Source: Lichenostomus cassidix (Eukaryota > Chordata > Aves > Passeriformes > Meliphagidae). Taken from it: a stretch of 64,000 nucleotides of DNA. The stretch spans positions 36,137,850 through 36,201,849 of the forward strand of contig CM039183.1 in NCBI GenBank assembly GCA_008360975.2, written 5' to 3'. A program made the translations under genes and the position numbers. This document shows, in pieces, positions 40,622-53,270 of the stretch. Position 1 is the stretch's first letter, and every line of letters starts with the position of its first letter. The notes under the pieces are model-generated. The model was not told where the DNA came from. It saw nothing but the letters and a program-made list of their open reading frames with translations, and did no database searches.

Positions 40622-41460
40622 TTGCTACCACACAGTAGAACAAACAAAGCTAAAAATTACTATATTTCATAAGAGTAATGCAAAGTTGCACTGTTCATTA
40701 ATAAAAGGTGACTAACTGTAACTAAATATGGCAACCCAAAACTGAAGACTGTGCAAAAGGGGTTCTGAGCAATGTACTTCTTAAACAAAAGAGAGTCATG
40801 AGAAAGGATTATTTTATTTCGGTCATGGTGGGATCACATGTGCTAACTTTAGTAAGCACAGTATCCTTTCACTCCCATGAGAAACAAAACTGCTTGCAGG
40901 GCTCCTCTGTACCCTTGTTTAATCTGTGACACTGCAATTGGAATTTGTCACTCTAGGAGCTACATCTGATGTTACAGCCTGAAGCAGAGCTCAACCAAAA
41001 TAAACAATCTGCTCTATTCTGCTTAGACTAATACGACAGTGATGTAAGCCCCAGCACAGTGGAAAATGCATAAGTGGGCTGCCACACAGCACACACACAC
41101 ATAAAAACAGCAACACAGCTCACAAGTTTTATTACTAATACACACCATGTGTAAGAAGCCTTGCTTGGACCTTGGTTTTGCTATGCAACACTATTTTTGT
41201 GTGTGTTAATGTGGAAAATATGCTTATTATTTCAAAAGACCCTAGGAACTTTGTGCTGCACAGAGGAAACATCTTTTTCTCAACAGAAATAAGATAGTTG
41301 AGTCAAGAATTTGCTTCATCTCAACTTGCGCACAGTTATTAGGGTGGGAGAGCTGAACAGGATTATTTTATAATAAACACCCCACAGTGACTCAACTGTG
41401 CAATATTTGTCCCAATATCTTGTGTTTGAGTACAGCATTTTCCCTTCCTTCTCTGTATTT

Positions 41461-41474
41461 CTCTCTCTCTCTCT
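41461..41474. repeat. (CT)n microsatellite
   Basis: Seven uninterrupted CT units inside a T/C-rich stretch. Confidence 0.9.
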
Positions 41475-43573
41475 GGTATTTGATTTAGGGTCTCTGGAAG
41501 TTTGCCAATGCTAGGCTGTTCATTCCAGTTGCACATACAGGCTCATTTATGCAGATAGTCACGTTGAAACCCTAATCTGGTTATTCCTTCTACTCAGGAT
41601 CACTCGATCAGAAGGAGAATGGGGAGAAAAATGCTGTACATAATTCTGTTAAATTCATCAGTCAGAATGGCTGACCTTAAATCTAGAGTCTTACATGCAG
41701 TCATTTTTCCTTTTCTCTATCCCCAAGCTAAGAGAGCCCTGCAAAGGCAACTGACTGAGTAGGTCACATTTTTCTGTAAAGTTACAGGAGGTTATCTTGT
41801 TCAAATAATTTTATTTCAGGAAAAAAAGAGGATGCAGTGAAAAGGAAAGCAACAAGGTCACTTCAATAACATCACAGAATATTTCGTAACTGCCTATTTA
41901 TATATCTTCATCTTCAAAGATGAATTTTCACATAAAGCATTTTTATCTAACAAAGCAAGAAAAACCAGCAACACAGCAACAAAGATAATTATGTGAATAA
42001 AGTAGCTCATGAAAGTTAAGGGCCCAAGAACAAAAAATCCTTCTCTCTCAACATCAGGCACAATTAATGTGGCCCTAGTGCGAGCTTTCCCATATTGTCC
42101 TGTCAGTGACCTCAGCCCTCATCTGTAAAATCATTTTCTCAAAGGACATGAGGTTCTCTGTTTTGGGTGAGAGCTCAGCTCCTGTGCTCTTTCTCATCAG
42201 GGACCTCTACATGAGCCCAGCTAAAGTGTAACAGCTAAAATTCAAAATGAATATTATGGAATACACTTAAAAAGCAGCAACCACACGTTCACACTCTGAA
42301 GAGACAGAGCCAGCCTTCTCCAAACACCCTGCCCTGCTGGCAGCCCAGCCTGGGAGCTGCTGGTGTCCCCTGTCACTGCAGAGCCAGGAGCTGGCAAGGC
42401 AGTGCTTAGCCCACACCTGGCACTTTGGGCTGTGCTGTGGCACCACAGCACTGCAATATCAGTGAGCTTAGAAATCCTCTAGTCTTTTCCAATTCTTACT
42501 TTAAGCAGCTCCTCCCACCACATCCTACTACTGAAGGCATCGTGCTTGGTGTGCACTTGTTTGTATTCTCCAGCTGTATGTGGGCCTGCATGTGGGTATT
42601 TCCCAAAGCCTCCCCTCCCCCATCAGCAGACTCCAGCCAGCCGAGATGCTCAGATCTGCCCCTAGATGGGGATACTGTCTGCAAATTGCTGCGCTGGGAT
42701 TACAAATTCAATTCTCACAGTGCAAGGAACTAAAATTAAGTACTGACTATTTATTAATCTCCGGCCCATTTATGACCCCCCTCATCCTTCTTACATACTT
42801 CTCTGGCCTGCGCTGGCACACGCCAGGGATCACATTAAAGCCTTTAACTCTCTCTCATCCCTTTTCCACTCTGCAATAAGAGCTATTTTTCAAATCACAT
42901 GAAACTAGACAGAAAAAGAACGTGCTAACGGCTGTTCGGAGAAAACTCTGGATGCTTCCTAGATTAGCAGCAGTCAGCAAGTGATGTAGGGACAATTCTG
43001 TCATGACAACTGACAGATTTCAACAAAATATAATAATGTTGAAAACACCAAGGGGATGTATGTGTTAATTTTTCTGTTTAACTCATATGTCACATTTATT
43101 GCCAAGCAAATTATCTACTTCATATTATTTTCTATTTTCAGCTTGACACTTTTCTCAGCTGGTTGCAATTAACTAGCACTATACTGGAAAGTCAAAGCCA
43201 ATCCTGAGAGAATATGTTTGTTACCTAAATCAAATAATTTCATTATTTTTTTCATCTTTTTAGCAGGATCTCAGGAGTGATTTGACATAGTAGAATGAAC
43301 AGTAATATAAACAGATCAAACAATTTAGTTTGCATACTTACAGGTCCCTTTCCACTTCATTGCATCAGGAACTCATTTCTTGATGACCTGGCCCTCTTAA
43401 AGTCATTTCCACTTACACTTGGAGTGCAACTCACTGTCATATAAAGTGGAGATATTTTATATGCACTATGTGCAAGTATAAATGGACAAAGACATGAAGC
43501 AAAGAATTCATTCCTCTGTGATTACTAGTCTCTGCCAAAGTGATTATTACAGTATTTTTTTCTACTTTAACTC

Positions 43574-43587
43574 GAGAGAGAGAGAGA
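43574..43587. repeat. (GA)n microsatellite
   Basis: Seven GA units after CTC. About 110 bases downstream (43699-43722) lies a separate GAAAA-type low-complexity stretch. Confidence 0.85.
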
Positions 43588-44810
43588 TTCTGCAGTTTGT
43601 TTCTTCTAGAAAGTCTGTATGTTCACCTTTATATAAAATAGATTTATAGAAGAGTTGTTGGTACTGCTGTATGAAAAAATGAAATGATTCCACGATAGGA
43701 AAAGAAAAAAGAAAAGAAAAAATGAAATGGAATAAAGAGCATGAATAGTGAAACAAAGCAGACAATCAAATAGAAGTAGACAGAATAATTATAGATGTCT
43801 GAATAACACTCCAGATGGCATTTTGGGCATCAGAGTTAATAAGCAGGCTGTTTCAGGGGACCAGCATGTTAGCACATTATTGCAACAACTGGAAACCAGC
43901 AGCTGAAGCATGTCTGCCTGATTATCCAGGGAGCAGGCTACATGCAGTAGCTAGACCCAAAAAAATACAGTGCCTGAATGCTTACTGGTATGACAGGCTC
44001 AGAACCTTTTTATTGGCAATATCATGCTTAAAAGAAGTTACCACAGATATAACTGCCACTCACTTCATGAGGAAGAGTGTTTAGGCCAGTTCATCTGGCC
44101 TAAGTTTCAGACATTAGAAAAGATATGTTTTCAGCATTAATTACCCAGATCTATATATTTACATTAAAATTTTTACACTTCTGCTCAGATGAAAATCAAA
44201 CTGGCCCCTATGCTCTTCTCCCTCCATGCAAATTTATTATAGTAAAAGCAACAAATACAGCTGAAAGGGAGTTTACACTACAATTTTGTTTTATTCCTTT
44301 TTTCACCACTGGAATCTGAAAACGATGTCTGCAGTTACAAGCATTGGGGTTGAATGTTAAATTACATGCCAAAATAAGCTTGATATCTTGTCAGTTATCT
44401 TCTCAAATGAAATACATCATCTTCAGTACAGCAAGGAGTCCCATTGCTGATATGCAACCCTCAGGAAATGTATTTCAGGGATGGAAAGTCTGATATTTCC
44501 ATCAAGTAGAAAGACTCTTAGCAACACCCATACCACAGTAAGTCCTAAATCTATTCTAAAATGGCAATTCTGTGAAAACACAATATATGATATTCTCCCA
44601 AATGTCAGAAATAATATGCCTTTATATTTTCAATTTCAAATCAAGGCTACACCATAGAACTCTTACTGATGTGAAATCAGAGACAAACTCCACAGTTTTA
44701 GCTCTGGAATCAGAAGCTTCAGCACTGAGTATCTTCATTCTTTTTCTTTGATTCCTGTGTTTAGGTTTCCCCATTAATGACTCCTCAGGTCTCTTTGTAC
44801 TTGAACAGGT

Positions 44811-44867
44811 CTACACATACAAATCCCAACCAAAAACCCCAAAACAAATCAACAAACTAACCAAACC
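44811..44867. repeat. A/C-rich, G-free low-complexity tract
   Basis: Fifty-seven + strand bases contain no G and are mostly A and C (CCAACCAAAAACCCC type). Such tracts are common in avian introns. No element boundary is visible. Confidence 0.7.
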
Positions 44868-45118
44868 GTTAACAGTAACCTCTGAGATATTAGCAAAATA
44901 AATACAGATATTTTTACTAATTTCAGTAGCCCATGGTATGATTTTAACTGCTTGCATTAAAAAAAACCCAGACTGCTCCTGGCTTTGCAAAAAATCCCCT
45001 TACAAATGCTGTAGAACACATTTGTCAATTGAAGGATTTGCAAAACCCTCCTAACTCCCCAAGGATATTAGATGCTTGATCTGAAAATAGAAAAAAATAT
45101 GTAATGATGGTTATTTTC

Positions 45119-45142
45119 TTTTTTTTTTTTTTTTTTTTTTTT
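45119..45142. repeat. Poly(T) run, 24 bp
   Basis: The longest homopolymer in the window, 24 T on the + strand. It lies about 43 bases from the recognisable end of a minus-strand CR1 scrap, on that scrap's 3' side, so on the minus strand it reads as a poly(A) after the CR1 piece. Confidence 0.95.
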
Positions 45143-45184
45143 GGCCTGGGATCATTATGTCACCATATCAGAAAGCACATACTT

Positions 45185-45352
45185 ATGTACATCCCAGGTG
45201 CAGAATCTAGCATTGTTTTTGTTAAGCTTCACACAGTTGGTGATTGCCCAGCCCTGTCATTGCCCAGGTCTCTCTGCAGGGCCTCTCTGCTTTCAAGGGA
45301 GTCAACAGCTCCTCCCAATTTAGTATCAGTGGCAAACGTGGTACACCTTTGA
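45185..45352 (-). mobile_element. CR1 LINE fragment (short internal piece of ORF2)
   Basis: The + strand shows the complement of the CR1 RT segment with GTGCAGAATC, TTGGTGATTGCCCAG, CTCTCTGCAGG and GTCAACAGCTCCTC landmarks. These match in order the 5955-6085 part of the larger minus-strand copy in this window. Neither the CR1 3' UTR nor its octamer tail is present. The 45143-45184 stretch between the T-run and the match is unassigned. Both ends are cut, so it is a relic without coding capacity. Confidence 0.85.
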
Positions 45353-45547
45353 GTAGCTTGTCTACATTTCTACCAAAAGAAAGTAACTACAAAAAAAATC
45401 TAGAATGACTGTCATGAAAAAAGCACAGGTAGTGACTTTGCTTGCTAATTTATACTGGATAAGATGTGCATTCTGATTTGACAGGGTCCTGTGGTTGGCA
45501 AGATCTTGCCTTTTTGCTTCCCGATCTATAATTTTTACTGGCAAAAA

Positions 45548-45566
45548 ACAAACAAACAAACAAAAC
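45548..45566. repeat. (CAAA)n microsatellite
   Basis: Four to five CAAA units followed by ACCCC. Confidence 0.85.
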
Positions 45567-48500
45567 CCCAAAGCAAATATAACCTGAAATACTAAGAAAT
45601 TAAATACAACTCAGAAAGCAGCAAAATATATTTGTTCTCAAAATGTAAGCTTACATTACACACTTTAAGCATAATTAATTAAGATGTAAATTCAACAAGG
45701 AAAATAAGACTACTGAGTATTATTTATGCCCAGCTTGATTAAGTAAACTTTGTGGAAGAGGTTTTAGCATTTCTTGGACTAACTCTGAAACACTGCATGC
45801 CAGATAACCCACAAGGGAAAGAAAAGGCATAAAAAGAGCTTGAAAATTTAAAGGCTGCCAAGTTCTCTGTTGTCAGTTCAAGAGTTCCCACCCACCCTGT
45901 ATGTAAAAATCTCCTTGAGCAGCATCTAGACTACGGAAATAAATTATGGAAACGTTAAAGGAACATAAAAGAAGCGTAACAGAAGTTTAGCTTCCCAGCT
46001 TCAGAGCAATGTCTCACATACTTGCTCTGGAGGAAGTGTAAATAAGGAATGGCCCACCTCTGCCAGACAGGATTTTAATGGAGTTTGGATCCTAATCTGC
46101 TTTGGCATTTCTTTAATCTCCTTAATATTATGAGCACCTTGTTCCTCTTCTCTCTTTATCTTATCCATCTCCATTTACATGTTGCTAAAACATTTGACAA
46201 AACTTCCAGAGATTTCTGCCATTCTATTATTAATCTCACAATCAGTAAAATAGTGAGTTAAATTCATTTCCCTTAAAAAAAATCACAAGAGATACACAAA
46301 ATTTTTCCCAAATCCCAAGAACCCCCCCCAAAAAATGCTCTCAAAATTATGATTCAAATCTTCTCCAGATTATTCTTCTGCTTTTTCTTTGTTCTGTTAT
46401 TTGTCCTAAATGTCCTTTTTTTTCCCCCTAAGCCCACAACATAATTTCTTGAACAGCTAACAACATATAACAAAGAGGAGAAAGCAGAAGAAATGTTGTC
46501 CTCATAAAGGGTATTTTTACCTGGACTGCATCAACAGAAAATCACCACAATCCTGAAACAGTTCATGAAGCCACATCATTGACTCTAGTTAAGAACAGTA
46601 ATATGCTATCTGTAAGCTATTTTCAGTGGAGGTCTGAGATTTAACTCAGAAATATTTCTTATAATGGATTCAGTGATCTTCAATGTTAAGACCACTTAGG
46701 AACTGCTAGCAAAGACAGTTTCTGAGTTCCAGAATTTTTCAGAATTTTTCGGTATAAATCCCCTGCACTAAAATCAATCAGTGTTTACAACAGAAGGAAG
46801 ATACTCATGAAGCTTCTATGAATTGTCAGCTCATGAAAATGCCACTATTTTACTAGATGTTCTTAGATAAAGGTGACTACTATTTATTATTTGAATTACT
46901 GCCATACCAGAAGACACAGGGAAGAATGATACCCCATTGTTCTGGGCACAAAATAAAACAAAGGACGAAAGACAATTCCTAACATAAAATAGATAAGAAT
47001 CTAAATAAACAAAAGAGGTAAAAAGGCACTGGGAAATAAAAGGACTTGTCTAGAATAACAGGCACCTTTTTTTAGCAGATGAACAGCAGAGACAGCACGT
47101 AGGTGGCCTGAATCAGGATGAGTGTCTGATACCTGTGGTTCACAGCGTCACAGTGGGAACAGAACGAGTGTCTTTCACAAACAATCTAAATCAAGACATT
47201 TATCTCAAACAGAGAAAAATAACCAGAGCCTACAATTACTATGATTGCCATGGCCACAGGCTCAGGGAATGGAATGTCCTTCTTTCATTCTCAGGAAAAT
47301 TCAAACTGTGAAAAAATTTTTCATTTCTTGGAAAGACAGGCAAAAGGAAAAGTGAATAGGCAGCCACCTTTATCTGCAGCGAGATCTCCATCAATACCAT
47401 ACAGCGATGGTGGATGGAGAAAGATGATCCTACAGAAGCTTCCATTGAATGGTTGCTGGGACCAGCAACAGGAGAGCAGAAAATTACAGACCAGAGGGAA
47501 ACTGAGTTCAGGGATAACCTTTGAATAAGAGTGATTTACTGAGGAACATAGCATTTGCTAAACAGGTGACCAGATTAATCATCTTTTGAAGTAAAAGAAA
47601 AAAAAATATAGCAATAAGATGGTAGCTTAGGTTACTAAAAAAATACTTTATTAATGTTCAATCTTTTCCCTTGTAAGGCACAGTAAAACCCCACAGTTCA
47701 TTATTATTAGAGGCTTTTTTTTGTTTGTGTTCCACATTCAAGACCTTGATTTTGAATAGGTGGGAAGTTGATCAGGATAGAAGTGCCTGTCAGAGTGCAG
47801 GTGAAAACTTCTGAAGTTCACAATCACTCCACATCTCTTTGGACTCTCAAAGAGATACTCAGTCCCTCATTTTCAACATACTCATATCACTGTGTCATCA
47901 GGATTTTTGTTAACATAATGCTGTAGAAAAGTGAACCTGTAAAATGAAACTGCTAAATCCCAGCTTTATTCTCTAATGACTGCCCATCAAAAATGTTCAG
48001 ATTACCTGTCAAAGAGAAGATGTTTTGAAATTTCTAGCTCTTCAAGCCATGTGGGAACCCAAAAATCCCAGCACTGCTGTCTTTGAAAATCACACCAGTT
48101 AGAAAAAATAAGCAATCAGAATGTAGCTGACAATCACAATAATTATGCCAGTAAAGTGCAGTAACTTGCACCTTTATAGCAATTATGTGTTTCCAAGACA
48201 GAAAAAAATATCTTACACTTCTCAATAAGTAAATAGAATTATGTTAACATGGTTACTAGTTATATAAAACTGTCTTTTTGTCAAAGCACTACAGCTCAAG
48301 AATTTGCAATATGTATTTTCATGAAAGGATTGATATCCCTGCCCACAGGCAGAAGCTTCAGGTTTGGAAAAAGTATGTTGAGGTCCTTCTGTCAGAGATA
48401 CGCTAGACATACACAGAGAGTTCTTTTCTATACACACAACTAACTAGAACAGACGTGGAGGTACAATTACCTCACAATAAAAATCCTTATGTAATTATCA

Positions 48501-50058
48501 TGTTTGTAATCATTGTATTAGGCAGATACTCTGCTCCAGAATAACAAGTTGTTCTTTAGAAATACAGGAAGACATGCAGACTGCAACAGTTATTATGAGA
48601 ATAGTTTTTCCATTTAAATCTCTTCTTGTAAATAAGTCTGTAACGTCACTTACCCACATTTTACTGATAAGGATCTGAATAAATAGTATTTCTCTACCTC
48701 AAAAAGAAGGGCAATTAAAGAAAGAAAAGTCCCATTTGTGGATATTTGTTTTAATTCCTTTATTAATGAACCCAACATAAAGGACTTAGAGCAATAAAGT
48801 CAATAGTGAAGTAAATGATATCAGATGTACAACTTATGCTGCTTATGTAGAACTAATAGAAATTTAAAGAATAAAAACCCTAGCTTTTCACTTTCTAAAA
48901 ATAAACTAATGTTTCAAACTGTATAAAATATATTATACTTCATTATATCACTGCACCATTTCAGAAGATATGGACTGAAAACTTCTAGGAGGGTGGGCAT
49001 TATATAAATACTTGCCAGTGGAATTTGCTGTAGTACAGGGATGATACTTATGAAACCTAAAACAATGTCATCGTGACTTGTTTTGTTGAAACTGCATTTG
49101 TATCTACTCTTTGTGACAAATATTTATTTTTATTTATATAAGCATCCTTTCTCAGGGGGCATCTTACAGAATATGACTTTCTGCTCAGAGATAGAAGCTT
49201 CCAGGGCTCTGATATCCATAAAGGTAACAAACAGCCTGATAGCACAGTCAGATGCATCAGAAATCTGACAAGAAGAAAGAAGGGAAAAGGAAGCATTGAT
49301 TCTAACCACCTCAGACTTTGAAATTTTCTAATGCAGATTATTTTTCAATATTATTATATTTTTACTAAAGCCATACAAAATAGACCAAATACCATTGCTA
49401 ACATTTGTCATCTTTCCTCTTTTATGCCTCAGCTCTGCTTCACTGGTTCCTCTGAATTTGACTCTTTATACATGGCATTAAATTACACTTGTACAGGCAT
49501 TTATGGCTGCAGTTCAGGTAACCAGGAATACTGCCAGTTTTCAAAAGCAACTGAACTGCATTTTTCTATTTTTCTGCTTCTTTTTTGAGGGGATAATTTT
49601 TGTTTGTTTGTTTTTGAAGTAAAAGCTTCCAAATTACTTCCTCTGGAATATTAATATTCTGGATGGTAATACAGATAATTTTCTTACACTTGTGCATTTT
49701 GAGATGAAATTATAGAAAATGAAAAGGAAAGCTGATAACTATATTACTAGCATTACTCAGGTAGCTACAGGATGCCTCTTTTTAAAATTTTTTACCCAGA
49801 AAAGACAAAACAGAAGAGTCCTGTGCACTGACATGAATTTCTCTGACTTCCACTGCGTATCTGCTCTAGAGTTGAAGCAGTCAGAATGCTTTGAGGGACA
49901 GCCCGTCAGTGTGTGTTATAGAAAACACTGTAGGGTATAAAAGACGCTTAATAACATACAACAAACTTCCCTCCATCATGACAGACAGGCCTTAGACAAA
50001 TGTCCTTCTATGCACCCAATAAAAATTCAGAGAGCACTGTATTTGCATACATGATAGA

Positions 50059-50083
50059 GTACATACAGTACATACAGTACAGT
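50059..50083. repeat. Short tandem repeat, GTACATACA unit
   Basis: A 9-base unit GTACATACA is present about twice and followed by the partial copy GTACA. The array is short and probably drifted by slippage. Confidence 0.7.
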
Positions 50084-51281
50084 GCTGAAAATAGACTGGA
50101 GACCAAGGACTACCCTAACGTTCAAGTTAAGTACATTATATTTTTTACTGGACAGAATTTGGGAACTGAACTGTATAAGCAGGTGAGACTTTGTGTATAT
50201 ACAAGGCAATACAGAATTTACTAATGGAGCTCAGCCAGCTTCATCCCTCCTAGATACAAGCTGAAAAACTAATGACCTTGGGTAAGACCACACTCATCAT
50301 GCAGACAATTAAACAGTACTTACTACTGTTGCTTTTTTTCAGCTTCTCCGCTTTCAAAAAGCAAAGTACCTTTAACATAGTTAACAATTCTATTGAAATT
50401 TTTAACCAAACAAGTCTGCATATTTTTTTCTCTTAATCAATAATTCCAATCCATAGGTGCAAAATACAATTAAGAGCGAGCTTGTGTAGTGCACACAGAA
50501 CATTACCTGTTGAGGAACTGTGCTTAAATACTGTTTAAATCCCTGAAATACTCCTCTTCACTACATTCATATTCTGTATAACGATTTTGTCACGGTTGTT
50601 TTCTAAAATATACTGTATATGTCATATCAAGAACATAGAGATTATACTTGAGTCTGTTTAAATGAAACAAGAACTGGCATAAGGTTAGCTTTACTGTTGT
50701 TACAGCATAAAGTTGTAAAGACAAGCCAGTGACTTTATCCTGTTCACAGTATTTATTATCTGAATGCTGTTGCAAAATGCATTTTTATAGCCTCAGCACT
50801 TGGTAGGCATTAAATAGCTGTCAGAAGAGATTTCAAGAGTAACCTTGTTGAGTTTTAACACAGGTTTTGCAGCACAGCCAGCCTCACTAAAATTGCCTAG
50901 CTCAGGTATAAGCAGCTACACACATTCTTACATAAGTTAGTGCGTCCTTCCCTGTCTTTTCAGGACAGCAAAACTGTCCCCACCCCACGTCTCCAGAGAA
51001 GACACATATCACCTGATTCTCTGTGCTTCAGCACACTGAACTCCCCTCTCTCTGCACATGAAGAAGTGAAAGAGGTCACTGGGGAACTAGCAGACCTTGA
51101 GTGGTTTGGTTGCCACCCTGGATATAAATCGTGCAGATCCTCACTCCAAGAAAATGAGAAATTATCAACCTGAGTGTTCAACACTCCAGGTCATACCAGA
51201 TAAAAGCCTTTTGAACATGGACACAATATGCCTGGGAAAAAGCCTAGTCTAATTCTTTGCTTGTGGTATAAACCTGACACT

Positions 51282-51416
51282 AAAAAAAAAAAAAAAGAAA
51301 AAAAAAGAAAAAAAGTATAGTACTAGTATACTTCAGTATTTTCACAGAATAGATGGTAGATATGTGGAAACCAGGGAGGGAAAAAAATAATAAAAGAGAG
51401 AGAGAGAGCGTGTGTG
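51282..51416. repeat. A-rich tract and compound (AG)n(TG)n microsatellite
   Basis: Positions 51282-51314 are almost all A with two G interruptions. Positions 51394-51408 are AG repeats running directly into about four TG units (51410-51416). The intervening 80 bases have no recognised element. Confidence 0.9.
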
Positions 51417-52911
51417 CATGTGCACTTCACTCCATCAATATTGTTATATGTAACAGGCATGGAGGAAAATAAAAATTAATCTGAATTATGAAAATTCCAT
51501 GTTTAGAGCTAATTGGTTTGCAGTTCACTGGAACTCACTATGTCTGCTTTTCATTGGCTATATTTCACCAGTAAAAAAAACTTTATCACAAAGATCAATG
51601 ACATTAACTGACAAGAGGAAAATTCAGAATAATAAGTATAATCAAAATTACAGGGAAAATAAGCAGACATTCATACTATTTGGTCTTCATCATGCTTTCA
51701 GTTTATAAATGTATGGATAAGGCAAGCCTGCAGCATCTGCAATCAATTCTCATAATTACATTGATATCTTAAGAAATTAAATGAAAACCACTCCTCTTAT
51801 ACCAAAACAATATGTTACAGTACAGTACTTGATCAAGCTTCTTTGACAACTATGTACAGCTTTGGTTTAATTTTGAGACTATAAGCACATTGAAAAACAA
51901 AATGCAAGGAGAGGAGGACTACTTATGAGAAATACATTGGAAATATTTCCTATTAAGGAAAGAATAAGAAAATCAGAGAGAAGAAGACTGCAGTTGCTAG
52001 CACTGGAAATGTTTTCAACACGTCAGTGATTTAGAAAGTAAAATAGAAAGGTGCTGATTGATATTTTCTCTTATGAGGAAGAATGAGAGAAAGGACTAAA
52101 TCTTAATTAGTGTGGAGTAGTCCTTTAAACAGAGTAAAATATTTGGAAATTAGAAAACACTACCAAAGTTCTCAATTTGTGTGTGTAATAGAACACAGGA
52201 AAAATAAATCAGCAAAACTCAAGTTCTGGTTTGTGAGGAAAGCAGGAGTGGGTAGGTAGAAGTCTGGGTGGGCCAGCTCCAGCTCACAAGACCTGGGATC
52301 CAAGCAGACAGTGCTCAGTGGGATTGTTTATTTTTAAAATTTATTGAAAAAATAAAGCTACCTATGAGAAATGCTTCCTTTTTCGAAGTCCTGAATTTCC
52401 CTACTACACAGTTTCCTCAGTGAAACTTTTGATAATTTTGGTTTTAACTCCAATTTTGGGCAAGCCCCCTAGGCTGACAGATTCAGACACAGGGTGCTGG
52501 AATGGAAGCTTTGTTGGCAAACTGATGAATGGATACCAGGGGGACAATTTGGAAAGCAAAAATCTAGTTTATTTTTGATCCATGTTACATATGAGGAAAA
52601 GAAAATTTCCAGGTGAGCTAGGGAGGGAACTGTGGACTTATCCCATGGGAGACAGAATGAAGAAGCAGGTATAGAAATAATTAGCAAAAACCCCCAGAGG
52701 TAAAAGTAGAAAATGAGTCAACAAAAGTGGTCAAGAGCAAAATCTTGAAGTATGCTAAAATAGAGGACTCACACAAGAGAATTTTCAAGAACAGCCACTA
52801 AAAAAATGAGGGGAGTAAGTGAAGGCTCTCATGAGAGCTTAGAGGATGAAGGTGCTGAAGGAAGAGTAAGGTGCTGAGGAAGAATAAAAGGAAGTAGCCC
52901 TGAACAAGAAA

Positions 52912-53270
52912 GCCAGCTGTTGTGGAGCAGAAAGGCCTTGTTGCCCTTGTAAAATCCTTGCTCACTTCTGTTACTTTGGCTAACTAGAAAAGCATTCTGG
53001 GAATGACTCAGCTAAACTAGAGGTGAAAAACAAGTTACATGATTGTAAAACAATTATTAGAACCAATAAATGCTCACACAGTGGGGCTTGTGCTTGATTA
53101 CACTGATGCCTACTCCTATCGTGGTCTATGGTGGTTGGTTAAGCACATTTGTTGTGCCTCACAAGTGTGTAAACTCATAACAAACTAACAGTCTAAGAAC
53201 CCTGGATTTTTGCCATAAAGTGTCTTTACCATGCCTTCGTAGAGATGGTGTGTTTAATGCCACAGCCAGC
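52912..53270 (+). mobile_element. Probable solo LTR of an endogenous retrovirus with 6-bp target duplication
   Basis: The proposed LTR is 52918-53264 (347 bp). It starts TGTTGTGG and ends TGCCACA, so it has the TG...CA ends expected of retroviral integration. It is bracketed by identical GCCAGC hexamers at 52912-52917 and 53265-53270; 6-bp duplications are typical of ERVK/alpharetrovirus-type integrases. A single AATAAA at 53065-53070 is followed about 10 bases later by CACA and a GT-rich stretch, as in an R/U5 boundary, which orients it on the + strand, antisense to PRKN. No gag, pol or env similarity or second LTR is nearby, so it would be a solo LTR left by recombination. Family membership is inferred from structure only, and the ends could be coincidental. 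Confidence 0.65.

Larger units (their letters stand above)
40622..45118. other. PRKN: PRKN intron 6 sequence, no gene recognised
   Basis: Contains CT, GA and CA microsatellites and a G-free A/C stretch at 44811-44867. The 42280-42880 block is the most GC-rich non-repeat part of the window, with overlapping frames on both strands. These carry no recognisable domain and look like chance frames; I cannot say what the block is. Confidence 0.75.
45353..52911. other. PRKN: PRKN intron 6 sequence, no gene recognised
   Basis: Intron with a CAAA repeat at 45548-45566, a short GTACATACA tandem at 50059-50083, an A-rich tract at 51282-51314 and a compound AG/TG microsatellite at 51394-51416. From about 52600 to 52900 the + strand becomes purine-rich, ending at the solo LTR. 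No exon, RNA gene or further element was recognised. Confidence 0.8.

Noticed and set aside
42105..42150. L2/MIR tail-like CCTCATCTGTAAAATC
   Set aside because: A 16-base resemblance with no supporting sequence on either side.
42280..42880. GC-richer block as a coding exon or CpG island
   Set aside because: CpG dinucleotides are scarce, frames overlap on both strands, and no domain or paired splice sites were recognised.
53060..53075. AATAAA as a PRKN or host-gene polyadenylation site
   Set aside because: It is on the strand opposite to PRKN and is better explained as part of the solo LTR.
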